From contig CAAGNV010000028.1 in assembly GCA_900771425.1 (NCBI GenBank), positions 1-26,605 on the forward strand: a stretch of DNA of 26,605 nt, given 5' to 3'. Source of the stretch: Bacteroidaceae bacterium (lineage in GTDB: Bacteria; Bacteroidota; Bacteroidia; Bacteroidales; Bacteroidaceae). The notes beneath the pieces are model-generated. The model made no database searches. It saw only the letters and a list, made by a program, of their open reading frames with translations, and was not told the origin of the DNA. Positions 14,891 through 22,015 of the stretch are shown in pieces. The translations under genes were made by a program, and so were the position numbers. Within the stretch, counting starts at the first letter, position 1. Each line of letters opens with the position of its first letter.

Positions 14891-15376
14891 ATGCAGAACG
14901 AAGAAATCCAACGGCTGTTTAAGCAGTATTATGCCAAGATGTATAGGGTGGCACGCACCATTTTATACGACGAGCAGGAAAGCAAGGATGTTGTTAGCGA
15001 CATCTTTGAGGGGCTGCTCTATGGGCAAACCATACTGCTGCCCGACACTGAGGAACGGTACTTGATGACAAGCGTTCGCAATCAATGCCTAAAACGACTG
15101 CGACACGAGGAGGTCAAGCGACGAATGGAGGAAACCTACCTCAGCGAGAGCGACTTGGGCAGCCATACCGACGACGAGCGGATAACCGACATCGTAGAGT
15201 TTGCTGTTACTCACCTCAATGCCCAGCAACAACGGATATTCACTCTGCGGTTTTACCAAGGATGCAGTTACGACGAGATTGCACAGAGTGAGGGCATCAG
15301 TAAGGTTGCTGTGTGGAAACACTTGTCGCACATTATCAGTATTATTAAGGAACACTTTAACCAAAATTCATTATGA
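14891..15376 (+). CDS. ECF-type RNA polymerase sigma factor
   Basis: This 161-residue protein has sigma region 2 near the N-terminus (LFKQYYAKMYRVARTILYDE, then DVVSDIFEGLL) and region 4 near the C-terminus (LNAQQQRIFTLRFYQGCSYD and the helix-turn-helix EIAQSEGISKVAVWKHLSHI). It lacks regions 1 and 3, as ECF sigma factors do. It overlaps the next gene by ATGA, so the two are translationally coupled. The four-gene layout (sigma, candidate anti-sigma, secreted protein, beta-barrel) suggests a cell-envelope response. No TAnnTTTG box is visible upstream, so the operon may be read from a sigma-specific promoter. Confidence 0.9.
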   Translation: MQNEEIQRLFKQYYAKMYRVARTILYDEQESKDVVSDIFEGLLYGQTILLPDTEERYLMTSVRNQCLKRLRHEEVKRRMEETYLSESDLGSHTDDERITDIVEFAVTHLNAQQQRIFTLRFYQGCSYDEIAQSEGISKVAVWKHLSHIISIIKEHFNQNSL

Positions 15377-15783
15377 GACCTCAGAACGATAACATAGACA
15401 TGTTCCTCGACATGCAGGAACATCCTGACAAATACACAGACAGTCAGATAGAAGCTATGCTCGAAAACATCGACCGACTTCCCGATGTTGAGGCTGAATG
15501 GGCACGATTTAGTGCCGAACATCTTGATGTCGGACGAAAGTCAACACCAAAACGCTTCTTGCGCATAGTGGCTGCGGCTGCCTGCGTAGCACTGATTGTG
15601 GGGGTGGGTTTAAGATTCTTCACTGGGACGAGTGAAAACGGAGAGTGTGTGGCATACATTGGTGGTGAGCATATTACCGATGAGGATGAGGTGATGAAGA
15701 TGGTTCATGCCTCGATGACGGAAATGGCTCAGCCCGACGACATTATAGACAACCAACTAAACGACATATTCAAAGATATTTAA
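15373..15783 (+). CDS. candidate membrane-bound anti-sigma factor
   Basis: This 136-residue protein has an acidic cytoplasmic N-terminus (about 1-55), one membrane helix (FLRIVAAAACVALIVGVGL, about 60-80) and a short acidic extracytoplasmic tail. No zinc-binding anti-sigma motif is seen. The ATGA overlap with the sigma gene and the topology support an anti-sigma role, as in many Bacteroidetes ECF operons, but there is no recognised domain. The N-terminal segment with DSQIEAMLENIDRLPDVEAEW resembles small sigma-linked membrane proteins of Prevotella and Bacteroides. Confidence 0.7.
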   Translation: MRPQNDNIDMFLDMQEHPDKYTDSQIEAMLENIDRLPDVEAEWARFSAEHLDVGRKSTPKRFLRIVAAAACVALIVGVGLRFFTGTSENGECVAYIGGEHITDEDEVMKMVHASMTEMAQPDDIIDNQLNDIFKDI

Positions 15784-15790
15784 CGGCTAT

Positions 15791-16240
15791 ATGAAACGAT
15801 TATTTTACATACTGATGCTGACCGTCATCATGCCAATGCAACTGATGGCGCAGAAAAATCTCAACATTGGTCGTGTGCTCGATGGACGGTACAAGAAGAA
15901 CCCACATGTAACGGATGTGGTGGTGGCAGGACGGCGACTCAGCGGTTATTCGCTTAGTTATTACCACAGCCTTACTGTCGATGGCGACGCACAGATAATG
16001 AATGACATAGCACAAGCATTCAAGGATGATGAACCGAAGGCTACGGACAAGGAACTATCCACCATTGGTGGCAAGTTGTTCTCGGGTTTCTATCAATTAG
16101 AATACAACGGCGAAGCTAATCGCTTCGTGTTCTTCAAGGATATGCGCCAGTCGCCTTCCGACAAGCGTAATGCCGTGATGATTATCTACATGGAGGGTTA
16201 CACATCGCTCTCTGCACTTAAACGAAAATTCAAGCAATAA
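15791..16240 (+). CDS. secreted protein of unknown function in the ECF operon
   Basis: This 149-residue protein has a signal peptide (KRLFYILMLTVIMPMQLMAQ) and a mature part without cysteine or membrane segments. Notable stretches are RRLSGYSLSYYHSLTVDGD and VMIIYMEGYTSLSALKRKF. I do not recognise a characterised family. It begins seven bases after the candidate anti-sigma stop and is followed 11 bases later by a beta-barrel gene. It may sense or buffer an envelope signal, but that comes from position only. Confidence 0.75.
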   Translation: MKRLFYILMLTVIMPMQLMAQKNLNIGRVLDGRYKKNPHVTDVVVAGRRLSGYSLSYYHSLTVDGDAQIMNDIAQAFKDDEPKATDKELSTIGGKLFSGFYQLEYNGEANRFVFFKDMRQSPSDKRNAVMIIYMEGYTSLSALKRKFKQ

Positions 16241-16251
16241 AGTATAAAGAC

Positions 16252-17130
16252 ATGAAAAAACTATTTTTCTCGGCAGTCGTTGCCGTTTTGACATCGTCCA
16301 CAATGGTGGCACAGAGCGATACCGTCGTAGTCAACAATCCATCAAAGGTGATTGTAGAAACTAATGATGATACATTGAGTATCAAAATCCAAGGTAATGA
16401 TTCCAACCCAAGTTATCGTTACAGCAAGAGTGTGATTGTGAATTCGGAGAAGGAGGAAGTGACACGCACCAGCAGCCACGGTCTGCTAGGATGGGATTTC
16501 AGCCGTATCGAGAATGACGCTAGAACTTCTACAATTGAAATTAGTCTTGGCACATCGATGGGGTTCGGTTGGAACACGCTGCTGGGCAAGCCCGATGGCA
16601 TGAAAATGAAATGGAACTCCACAGTTGAGGCAAGCATCGGCATTGCTCAGCTAAGATTTACTCCAGCCCGTAGCAGTTGGTGGTTTACATTTGACTGGGG
16701 ATTTAATTTCACACAATATAGGCTGAAACATTGCATGATTACCGGTACTGACGACCAGAAGGCAGAGATAACTGATTATGCAGACAATGCATCAGACGGC
16801 AAGTCAATGTTCTATGCCATGATTGGTGAATTCACTTTGATGGCTCACCGCTACATTGGCAAGTATAACAGTATTGGTCTGGGAGTCGTATGGGATAAAA
16901 TGAGTGACAAATACTGCATGTACAAGACTTCTTACACACTTGACGATGGCACAAAGGTAAAAATGATGGACGACATCAGCACTCGTTCAAGTTTGTTTGG
17001 CATAAAGGCAGAATGGATGTTCTTCAGCAACATAGAGCTGTACGCCAAATATACTGCGACTCCACTTTTCAAGAAGAACTATGGTCCATCGTTCAGCCAA
17101 TTGACTGTAGGTTTGCAATTGCGATTCTGA
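16252..17130 (+). CDS. outer-membrane beta-barrel protein in the ECF operon
   Basis: This 292-residue protein has a signal peptide (KKLFFSAVVAVLTSSTMVAQ). Residues 23-65 are polar (VVVNNPSKVIVETNDDTLSI) and could be a periplasmic plug or linker. The remainder has alternating-strand character (TIEISLGTSMGFGWNTLLG, WWFTFDWGFNFTQYRL, YIGKYNSIGLGVVWDK) and ends LTVGLQLRF, a typical last strand. It is the final gene of the ECF operon and may be its main target. The cargo, if any, is unknown. Codon use is AT-richer than in the metabolic genes. Confidence 0.78.
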   Translation: MKKLFFSAVVAVLTSSTMVAQSDTVVVNNPSKVIVETNDDTLSIKIQGNDSNPSYRYSKSVIVNSEKEEVTRTSSHGLLGWDFSRIENDARTSTIEISLGTSMGFGWNTLLGKPDGMKMKWNSTVEASIGIAQLRFTPARSSWWFTFDWGFNFTQYRLKHCMITGTDDQKAEITDYADNASDGKSMFYAMIGEFTLMAHRYIGKYNSIGLGVVWDKMSDKYCMYKTSYTLDDGTKVKMMDDISTRSSLFGIKAEWMFFSNIELYAKYTATPLFKKNYGPSFSQLTVGLQLRF

Positions 17131-17143
17131 TAATAGCTTCTGT

Positions 17144-17206
17144 GGGGCTCATGGGGCTAATAGGTCTTATAGGACTTATAGGCCCCATGGGTTCCATAGG
17201 CCTTAG
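17144..17206. repeat. 9-bp minisatellite, seven units (GGGnCTnAT)
   Basis: Seven consecutive 9-bp units (GGGGCTCAT, GGGGCTAAT, AGGTCTTAT, AGGACTTAT, AGGCCCCAT, GGGTTCCAT, AGGCCTTAG) start 13 bases after the stop of the preceding gene. It belongs to the same family as 21842-21904 and is the opposite orientation of 9689-9742. From 17207 to 17345 there are only short degenerate repeats (TTCAGCCT at 17283 and 17306; the palindrome around TTGCGAAATTCGCAA at 17226-17240). Confidence 0.85.
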
Positions 17207-17345
17207 AGTAACCACCGTTCGCTACTTGCGAAATTCGCAATTACGAATTTTGGGCAGAGGTTGAAGTTGCGAATTTGTTAACTTCAGCCTTTACGCATTT
17301 GACGATTCAGCCTAATCTTAATAATCAAACAGTTATATGCGCGGG

Positions 17346-17521
17346 AAACGCACCATAGGTCTTCGGGGCAGAAGATTTGGTTCTTATCGCCATAAGATCC
17401 AAATCTTATCGCCCGAAGAACCAAATCTTCCGACGCTAAGATTTGGTTGCGTCGCCTAGAAGACCTGCGAAGTGTTAAAATTTAACATTGGTTCAGTTAA
17501 AATTTAACATTTGCGGTCAGG
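17346..17521. repeat. 22-bp palindromic-unit array, copy 3 (longest)
   Basis: Eight 22-bp units. Pentamers alternate every 11 bp: TCTTC 17360, GAAGA 17371, TCTTA 17382, TAAGA 17393, TCTTA 17404, GAAGA 17415, TCTTC 17426, TAAGA 17437, a TGCGT variant 17448, GAAGA 17459. GAAGATTTGGTTCTT (17371-17385) and AAGAACCAAATCTTC (17416-17430) are exact reverse complements. The last two units change sequence to GTTAAAATTTAACATT at 17474 and 17496 yet keep the 22-bp period. It lies between two convergent operons. Confidence 0.88.
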
Positions 17522-17553
17522 CGCTTGCATAGAGAAGCGAAAGTAGAGCAAAC

Positions 17554-17591
17554 AAAAAACTCACTGACAGATTTGCTGCCAGTGAGTTTTT
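17554..17591. terminator. bidirectional terminator between the ECF and frd operons
   Basis: AAAAACTCACTG (17555-17566) pairs with CAGTGAGTTTTT (17580-17591); the A and T runs on the two sides allow termination on both strands. It sits 23 bases beyond the frdB stop and downstream of the ECF operon. Confidence 0.85.
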
Positions 17592-17614
17592 ATAATATAT
17601 ATAAGGTGTGTCGC

Positions 17615-18373
17615 TTAGTCGGCGAGCTTAGCCTTGATGAATTCGCGGTTGAGGCGGGCGATGTTGGCGATAGTCTCGCACTTAGGGCATACAGCCTCGC
17701 ATGCACGTGTGTTAGTACAGTTACCGAATCCGAGTTCGTCCATCTTAGCTACCATTGCCTTGGCACGCTTTGCTGCCTCTGGACGTCCCTGTGGGAGGAG
17801 TGCCAGCTGGCTGACCTTGCTTGATACGAAGAGCATTGCAGAACCGTTCTTACATGCTGCTACGCATGCACCGCAACCGATACAGCTTGCACAGTCCATT
17901 GCTTCGTCGGCATTCTGCTTAGGGATGAGGATTGCGTTGGCATCCTGAGGAGCACCTGTGCGTACAGTTGTGTAGCCACCTGCCTGAATGATCTTGTCGA
18001 ATGCTGAACGGTCAACCATACAGTCCTTGATAACAGGGAAACCGGCAGAGCGCCATGGTTCGATTGTGATGGTATCGCCATCGTTGAAACGACGCATGTA
18101 GAGCTGACAGGTAGTTGCACCGCGCTCAGTCTTGCCGTGAGGGGTACCGTTGATGTAGAGCGAGCACATACCGCAGATACCTTCGCGGCAGTCGTGGTCG
18201 AATACGAATGGTTCCTTGCCTTCCTCAATGAGTTGTTCGTTGAGGATGTCGAGCATCTCAAGGAACGATGTGTCGTCTGGGATGTTCTTCATCTGACGAC
18301 TTTCGAAGTGGCCCTTGTCCTTAGGACCATTCTGCTTCCAGTATTTAACTGTGAATGATATATTCTTAGCCAT
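17615..18373 (-). CDS. frdB: fumarate reductase/succinate dehydrogenase iron-sulfur subunit
   Basis: This 252-residue subunit carries electrons between the flavoprotein and the membrane cytochrome. The N-terminal [2Fe-2S] domain shows FDHDCREGICGMCSLYING and the later Cys in GATTCQLYMR. The C-terminal domain has CASCIGCGACVAACKNG and CTNTRACEAVCPKCE, giving the [4Fe-4S] and [3Fe-4S] ligands. Length is normal for the type-B enzymes of Bacteroidetes, where it drives succinate formation in anaerobic fermentation. It is the last gene of the frd operon, but a four-helix-bundle gene separates it from frdA. The gap to that gene is 26 bases of GTTTAG-type simple repeat, and the bidirectional terminator follows the stop. 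Confidence 0.95.
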   Translation of the reverse strand: MAKNISFTVKYWKQNGPKDKGHFESRQMKNIPDDTSFLEMLDILNEQLIEEGKEPFVFDHDCREGICGMCSLYINGTPHGKTERGATTCQLYMRRFNDGDTITIEPWRSAGFPVIKDCMVDRSAFDKIIQAGGYTTVRTGAPQDANAILIPKQNADEAMDCASCIGCGACVAACKNGSAMLFVSSKVSQLALLPQGRPEAAKRAKAMVAKMDELGFGNCTNTRACEAVCPKCETIANIARLNREFIKAKLAD

Positions 18374-18399
18374 ATTTTTGTGGTTTAGGAATTAGTGGT

Positions 18400-18804
18400 T
18401 TAGTTATTTAGTAGTTGTGAGTGGGGATGTTGCGAGGTTTTATCGTCTAACTTTCGTTTTATCGAAGAAATCAACGCATTCATCTGCTTCCAAATATAGG
18501 TCAAATCATCTGATAGCAAAGCATATTGTTCATTGTTGATATAACCTAATTTGTTGCTCAGCATCAATTGAGTGTCAAGTTCTGAAATTGAGCCAGAGGA
18601 AATGTGTAAGAAATGCAATATCTCTCGTTCGTTGCCTCTTGCATACCCTTCAGCAATGTTAGATGGGATTGAAACGGCAGCTCGGCGCATTTGTGATACC
18701 AGTCCGAACGACTCTGTAGCAGGAAAGGTCTCCGTCACCTTATATAACATTAATACGAAATCAATGCTATGTTGCCATATTCGTAAATCTTTGTGAGTTT
18801 CCAT
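18400..18804 (-). CDS. four-helix-bundle protein (23S rRNA intervening-sequence / S23 family)
   Basis: This 134-residue protein has the family start HKDLRIWQHSIDFVLMLYKV, the conserved FGLVSQMRRAAVSIPSNIAEGYAR and the later ISELDTQLMLSNKLGYI. The family was first seen in proteins encoded by intervening sequences of 23S rRNA genes and is related to the accessory Avd protein of diversity-generating retroelements; its cellular function is not established. Here it stands alone between frdA and frdB on the same strand, with no reverse transcriptase or rRNA nearby. It is clearly AT-richer than the frd genes, and its last codons (QLLNN) run into the simple repeats before frdB, which points to insertion. 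It probably shares the frd transcript. Confidence 0.9.
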   Translation of the reverse strand: METHKDLRIWQHSIDFVLMLYKVTETFPATESFGLVSQMRRAAVSIPSNIAEGYARGNEREILHFLHISSGSISELDTQLMLSNKLGYINNEQYALLSDDLTYIWKQMNALISSIKRKLDDKTSQHPHSQLLNN

Positions 18805-18871
18805 CTATTGCAGATTCAATTGCCCATTTGGATGTTCAAGAACCAGTCCAAGCACTCGTCCGAACTACTAA

Positions 18872-18920
18872 TTTACTAATTTACCAATTAACTATTTTAC
18901 TAATTTACCAATTAACTATT
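18872..18920. repeat. 24-bp tandem repeat, two copies
   Basis: The unit beginning TTTACTAATTTACCAATTAA occurs at 18872 and, identical over 25 bases, at 18896, between the four-helix-bundle gene and frdA. A shorter ACTAATTTACTAATTTA run precedes it. Confidence 0.8.
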
Positions 18921-18927
18921 ATGCTAA

Positions 18928-20907
18928 TTAATTCTTGTAGTTACGAGTTTGTACCTTGATTGCTTCGTATTCAAGTGGTTCCTTGATGAGTACAGGTTCC
19001 TTTTCGTCTGTTCCCTGGTATTCCCAGCATCCTACGTAGAAGTAGTTTGCGTCGTCGCGCTTTGCTTCGCCTTCTTCTGTCTGGTATTCTTCGCGGAAGT
19101 GACCACCGCAGCTCTCGTTACGGCTGAGTGCGTCGTATGCGATGAGCTTGCCCATTGTGATGAAGTCGTCGAGGTGAACGGCCTTGTCGAGCTCGATGTT
19201 GAGCCCGTCGCGGCTTCCAGGGATGAAGAGGTTGGTGTCGAATTCCTTGCGGAGTTCTTCAATCTTCTTGATACCTTCCTTAAGTCCTTCGGCTGTACGA
19301 CCCATACCGATGTATTCCCAGCAGATGTGACCGAGTTCCTTGTGGATTGAGTCAACAGAGCGCTTACCCTTGATGTTGAGCAGCTTCTGGATGCGTGCTT
19401 CAACAGCCTTCTCTGCTTCGTCAAATTCAGGCATATCGACTGACAGGCGTGGCCAGATTGACTGGTCTGCCAGGTAGTTCTGGATTGTGTATGGGAGTAC
19501 GAAGTAACCGTCGGCAAGTCCCTGCATGAGTGCAGATGCACCGAGGCGGTTAGCACCGTGGTCAGAGAAGTTACATTCACCGATTGCGAACAGACCTGGA
19601 ATAGAAGTCTGGAGTTCGTAGTCAACCCAGATACCACCCATTGTGTAGTGGATAGCAGGGAAGATCATCATTGGCTTGTAGTAGTCGATACCGTTGACTG
19701 TCTTTACCTTTTCGCCTGGGTTTACGTCTGTGATTTCTTCGTACATGTCGAAGAGGTTACCGTAGCGCTGACGAACGATGTCGATGCCGAGGCGCTGGAT
19801 TGACTCTGAGAAGTCGAGGAATACGGCAAGACCTGTGTTGTTTACGCCGAAGCCCTTGTCGCAACGCTCCTTGGCAGCACGGCTGGCAACGTCGCGTGGC
19901 ACGAGGTTACCGAATGCTGGGTAGCGGCGCTCGAGGTAGTAGTCACGGTCTTCTTCAGGGATGTCCCAACCCTGCTTTGTGCCTGCCTGCAGTGCCTTTG
20001 CGTCTTCGAGTTTCTTAGGAACCCAGATACGACCGTCGTTACGGAGTGACTCAGACATGAGTGTGAGCTTTGACTGGTTGTCACCGTGTACAGGGATACA
20101 AGTAGGGTGAATCTGAACGTATGATGGGTTAGCGAAGTATGCACCCTTGCGGTAGCATGACATTGCTGCTGAACAGTTACAGCCCATTGCGTTGGTTGAG
20201 AGGAAGTAAGTGTTTCCGTATCCACCAGTTGCGATTACCACTGCGTTGGCAGTGAAGCGCTCGAGCTTGCCTGTAACGAGGTTCTTGGCGATGATACCGC
20301 GAGCCTTACCGTCGATGATAACGACGTCGAGCATCTCGTAACGAGTGTAGAGCTTTACCTTACCAGCCTGTACCTGTGCTGAGAGTGCGCTGTAAGCACC
20401 GAGGAGGAGCTGCTGACCGGTCTGGCCCTTGGCATAGAATGTACGGCTAACCTGTGCACCACCGAATGAACGGTTAGCGAGTGTACCGCCGTATTCGCGG
20501 GCGAATGGTACGCCCTGTGCCACGCACTGGTCGATGATGTTGTTGCTGACTTCAGCCAGACGATATACGTTGGCTTCGCGAGCACGATAGTCACCTCCCT
20601 TTACTGTATCGTAGAACAGACGATAGATTGAGTCACCGTCGTTCTGGTAGTTCTTTGCTGCGTTGATACCACCCTGTGCAGCGATTGAGTGAGCACGGCG
20701 TGGTGAGTCCTGGATGCAGAAGTTCAGGACGTTGAAGCCCATCTCGCCGAGTGATGCAGCAGCGCTGGCACCTGCCAGACCTGTACCTACGACGATGACG
20801 TCGAGCTTCAGTTTATTCTTTGGATTGACCAAACGCTGGTGAGCCTTGAAGTTGCTCCACTTCTCACTGACTGGTCCTTCTGGAATCTTTGAATTTATTG
20901 TTACCAT
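18928..20907 (-). CDS. frdA: fumarate reductase/succinate dehydrogenase flavoprotein subunit
   Basis: This 659-residue flavoprotein holds covalent FAD and the dicarboxylate site. The dinucleotide-binding motif VIVVGTGLAGASAAASLGEM lies near residue 35, followed by RRAHSIAAQGGINAAKNY, whose His is the expected FAD attachment site. Further family motifs are HPTCIP, TMGGIWVDYE and the C-terminal NRLGASALMQGLADGYF. Length is typical of the type-B enzyme of Bacteroidetes. It follows frdC by 60 bp on the same strand. In this group the enzyme mainly reduces fumarate to succinate during fermentation. No frameshift or missing motif was noted. Confidence 0.96.
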   Translation of the reverse strand: MVTINSKIPEGPVSEKWSNFKAHQRLVNPKNKLKLDVIVVGTGLAGASAAASLGEMGFNVLNFCIQDSPRRAHSIAAQGGINAAKNYQNDGDSIYRLFYDTVKGGDYRAREANVYRLAEVSNNIIDQCVAQGVPFAREYGGTLANRSFGGAQVSRTFYAKGQTGQQLLLGAYSALSAQVQAGKVKLYTRYEMLDVVIIDGKARGIIAKNLVTGKLERFTANAVVIATGGYGNTYFLSTNAMGCNCSAAMSCYRKGAYFANPSYVQIHPTCIPVHGDNQSKLTLMSESLRNDGRIWVPKKLEDAKALQAGTKQGWDIPEEDRDYYLERRYPAFGNLVPRDVASRAAKERCDKGFGVNNTGLAVFLDFSESIQRLGIDIVRQRYGNLFDMYEEITDVNPGEKVKTVNGIDYYKPMMIFPAIHYTMGGIWVDYELQTSIPGLFAIGECNFSDHGANRLGASALMQGLADGYFVLPYTIQNYLADQSIWPRLSVDMPEFDEAEKAVEARIQKLLNIKGKRSVDSIHKELGHICWEYIGMGRTAEGLKEGIKKIEELRKEFDTNLFIPGSRDGLNIELDKAVHLDDFITMGKLIAYDALSRNESCGGHFREEYQTEEGEAKRDDANYFYVGCWEYQGTDEKEPVLIKEPLEYEAIKVQTRNYKN

Positions 20908-20967
20908 AGTGATGTTTACTATTTTGACAATTAATTATTTACTTTTATTTATGGGGTTCAATATGTC

Positions 20968-21645
20968 TTAGAGGCTTGGTGCTATGCCTGCCCAGAATGC
21001 GATAACTACTGCGATGAACATCAGTACGACGAGTGTCACGTAGATGTTGCCGATGCAGCGCCAGCGCTTGAACCAGATGTGACCGCTCCAACCGACAGTC
21101 TGGATTGCAGACCAGAAACCGTGAGTGAGGTGGAACCACAGTGCAACGAGCCAAATGATGTAGAGGATGGCGAATACTGGGTTGCTGAATGTTGCCTGGA
21201 TGAATGAGAAACCGTCAGCAGGGCTTGCTATTGAGCTTTCGAAACCTGCGAGTTCGGCAAACATCATGTTGTACCAGAAGTTGAAGAGGTGGAGCAGGAG
21301 ACCGAGGACTACGATGATGCCGAGCACGAGCATGTTCTGTGATGCCCATTCTACGGTTGCAGGCTTGTCGGTCACTGCATACTTGTTGTTACCGCGAGCC
21401 TTACGGTTCTGGAATGTCAGGATGAATGCATAGACAATGTGCAGAACTGCGAATGCAGCAAGGCCCAGAGTCGCAACAATTGCATACCAGTTGGCTCCCA
21501 AGAGTTCACAGATGGTGTTGTAAGCTTCGCCGCTGAACAGCGCTACTACGTTCATACATCCGTGGAAAGTGAGGAAGAGAACGAGGCAGATACCAGTGAT
21601 TGACATAACCAGTTTTCTTCCGATTGATGAATTAAATAACCACAT
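20968..21645 (-). CDS. frdC: fumarate reductase/succinate dehydrogenase cytochrome b subunit
   Basis: This 225-residue integral membrane protein has five predicted membrane helices (for example MSITGICLVLFLTFHGCMNV, WYAIVATLGLAAFAVLHIVY, LVLGIIVVLGLLLHLFNFWY, VFAILYIIWLVALWFHLTHG and the C-terminal VTLVVLMFIAVVIAFWAGI). Histidines within the helices (FHG, LHIV, LHLFN, FHLTHG) are the likely ligands of the two haems. It exchanges electrons with menaquinol. The single-subunit, five-helix design matches the type-B anchor of Bacteroidetes. It is the first gene of the operon and has a complete promoter upstream. Confidence 0.93.
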   Translation of the reverse strand: MWLFNSSIGRKLVMSITGICLVLFLTFHGCMNVVALFSGEAYNTICELLGANWYAIVATLGLAAFAVLHIVYAFILTFQNRKARGNNKYAVTDKPATVEWASQNMLVLGIIVVLGLLLHLFNFWYNMMFAELAGFESSIASPADGFSFIQATFSNPVFAILYIIWLVALWFHLTHGFWSAIQTVGWSGHIWFKRWRCIGNIYVTLVVLMFIAVVIAFWAGIAPSL

Positions 21646-21708
21646 AATGATTTGATTTGAATGATTTGAATTTATTTAATGATTTTCTCTTTTTGCTCAA
21701 TTATTCTG

Positions 21709-21740
21709 CAAAAATAGTGTATTTTTATGAATATGACAAA
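21709..21740 (-). promoter_or_regulatory. frd operon promoter (TTTG-N20-TATTTTTG)
   Basis: On the minus strand, -33 TTTG (21740-21737), a 20-bp spacer and -7 TATTTTTG (21716-21709) followed by CA form a complete Bacteroidetes promoter. The leader to frdC would be about 55 bases. Confidence 0.85.
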
Positions 21741-21841
21741 CGATAACGATACTTTTGCGTGTTAGTGTGGGCAAAAATACGAATACATCGGCTTTTTATG
21801 CCTGTTCGTGGTGGAAACGCAAAACACGCTTTGCACTTTAT

Positions 21842-21904
21842 GGGAGGAATGGGGGGAATGGGAGGGACAGGGCTGATAGGACTGAGGGGAGTGAGTGGAG
21901 TAAC
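21842..21904. repeat. 9-bp minisatellite, seven units (G-rich)
   Basis: Seven 9-bp units (GGGAGGAAT, GGGGGGAAT, GGGAGGGAC, AGGGCTGAT, AGGACTGAG, GGGAGTGAG, TGGAGTAAC) lie in the 370-bp divergent gap between the frd promoter and the DUF4271 gene. The family is that of 17144-17206. Confidence 0.8.
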
Positions 21905-21954
21905 TAAATGGCAAGAAATATGTGGATAGTCATCGGTAATTCACAATAAATTCG

Positions 21955-21962
21955 TACCTTTG
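21955..21962 (+). promoter_or_regulatory. -7 box of the DUF4271 gene
   Basis: TACCTTTG followed by CA, 53 bp upstream of the ATG at 22016. No clear -33 TTTG. Confidence 0.65.
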
Positions 21963-22015
21963 CACGCGATTTACCGTGAATAATCAGTTATCTGCACAAA
22001 TCAAAACCGGCAATA

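Noticed and set aside
17346..17521. CRISPR-like array
   Set aside because: Repeats and spacers are not of CRISPR size; the period is 22 bp with no constant repeat and unique spacer, and no cas genes are present.
17525..17824. 99-codon plus-strand open frame
   Set aside because: Antisense to frdB, and its first part covers the bidirectional terminator.
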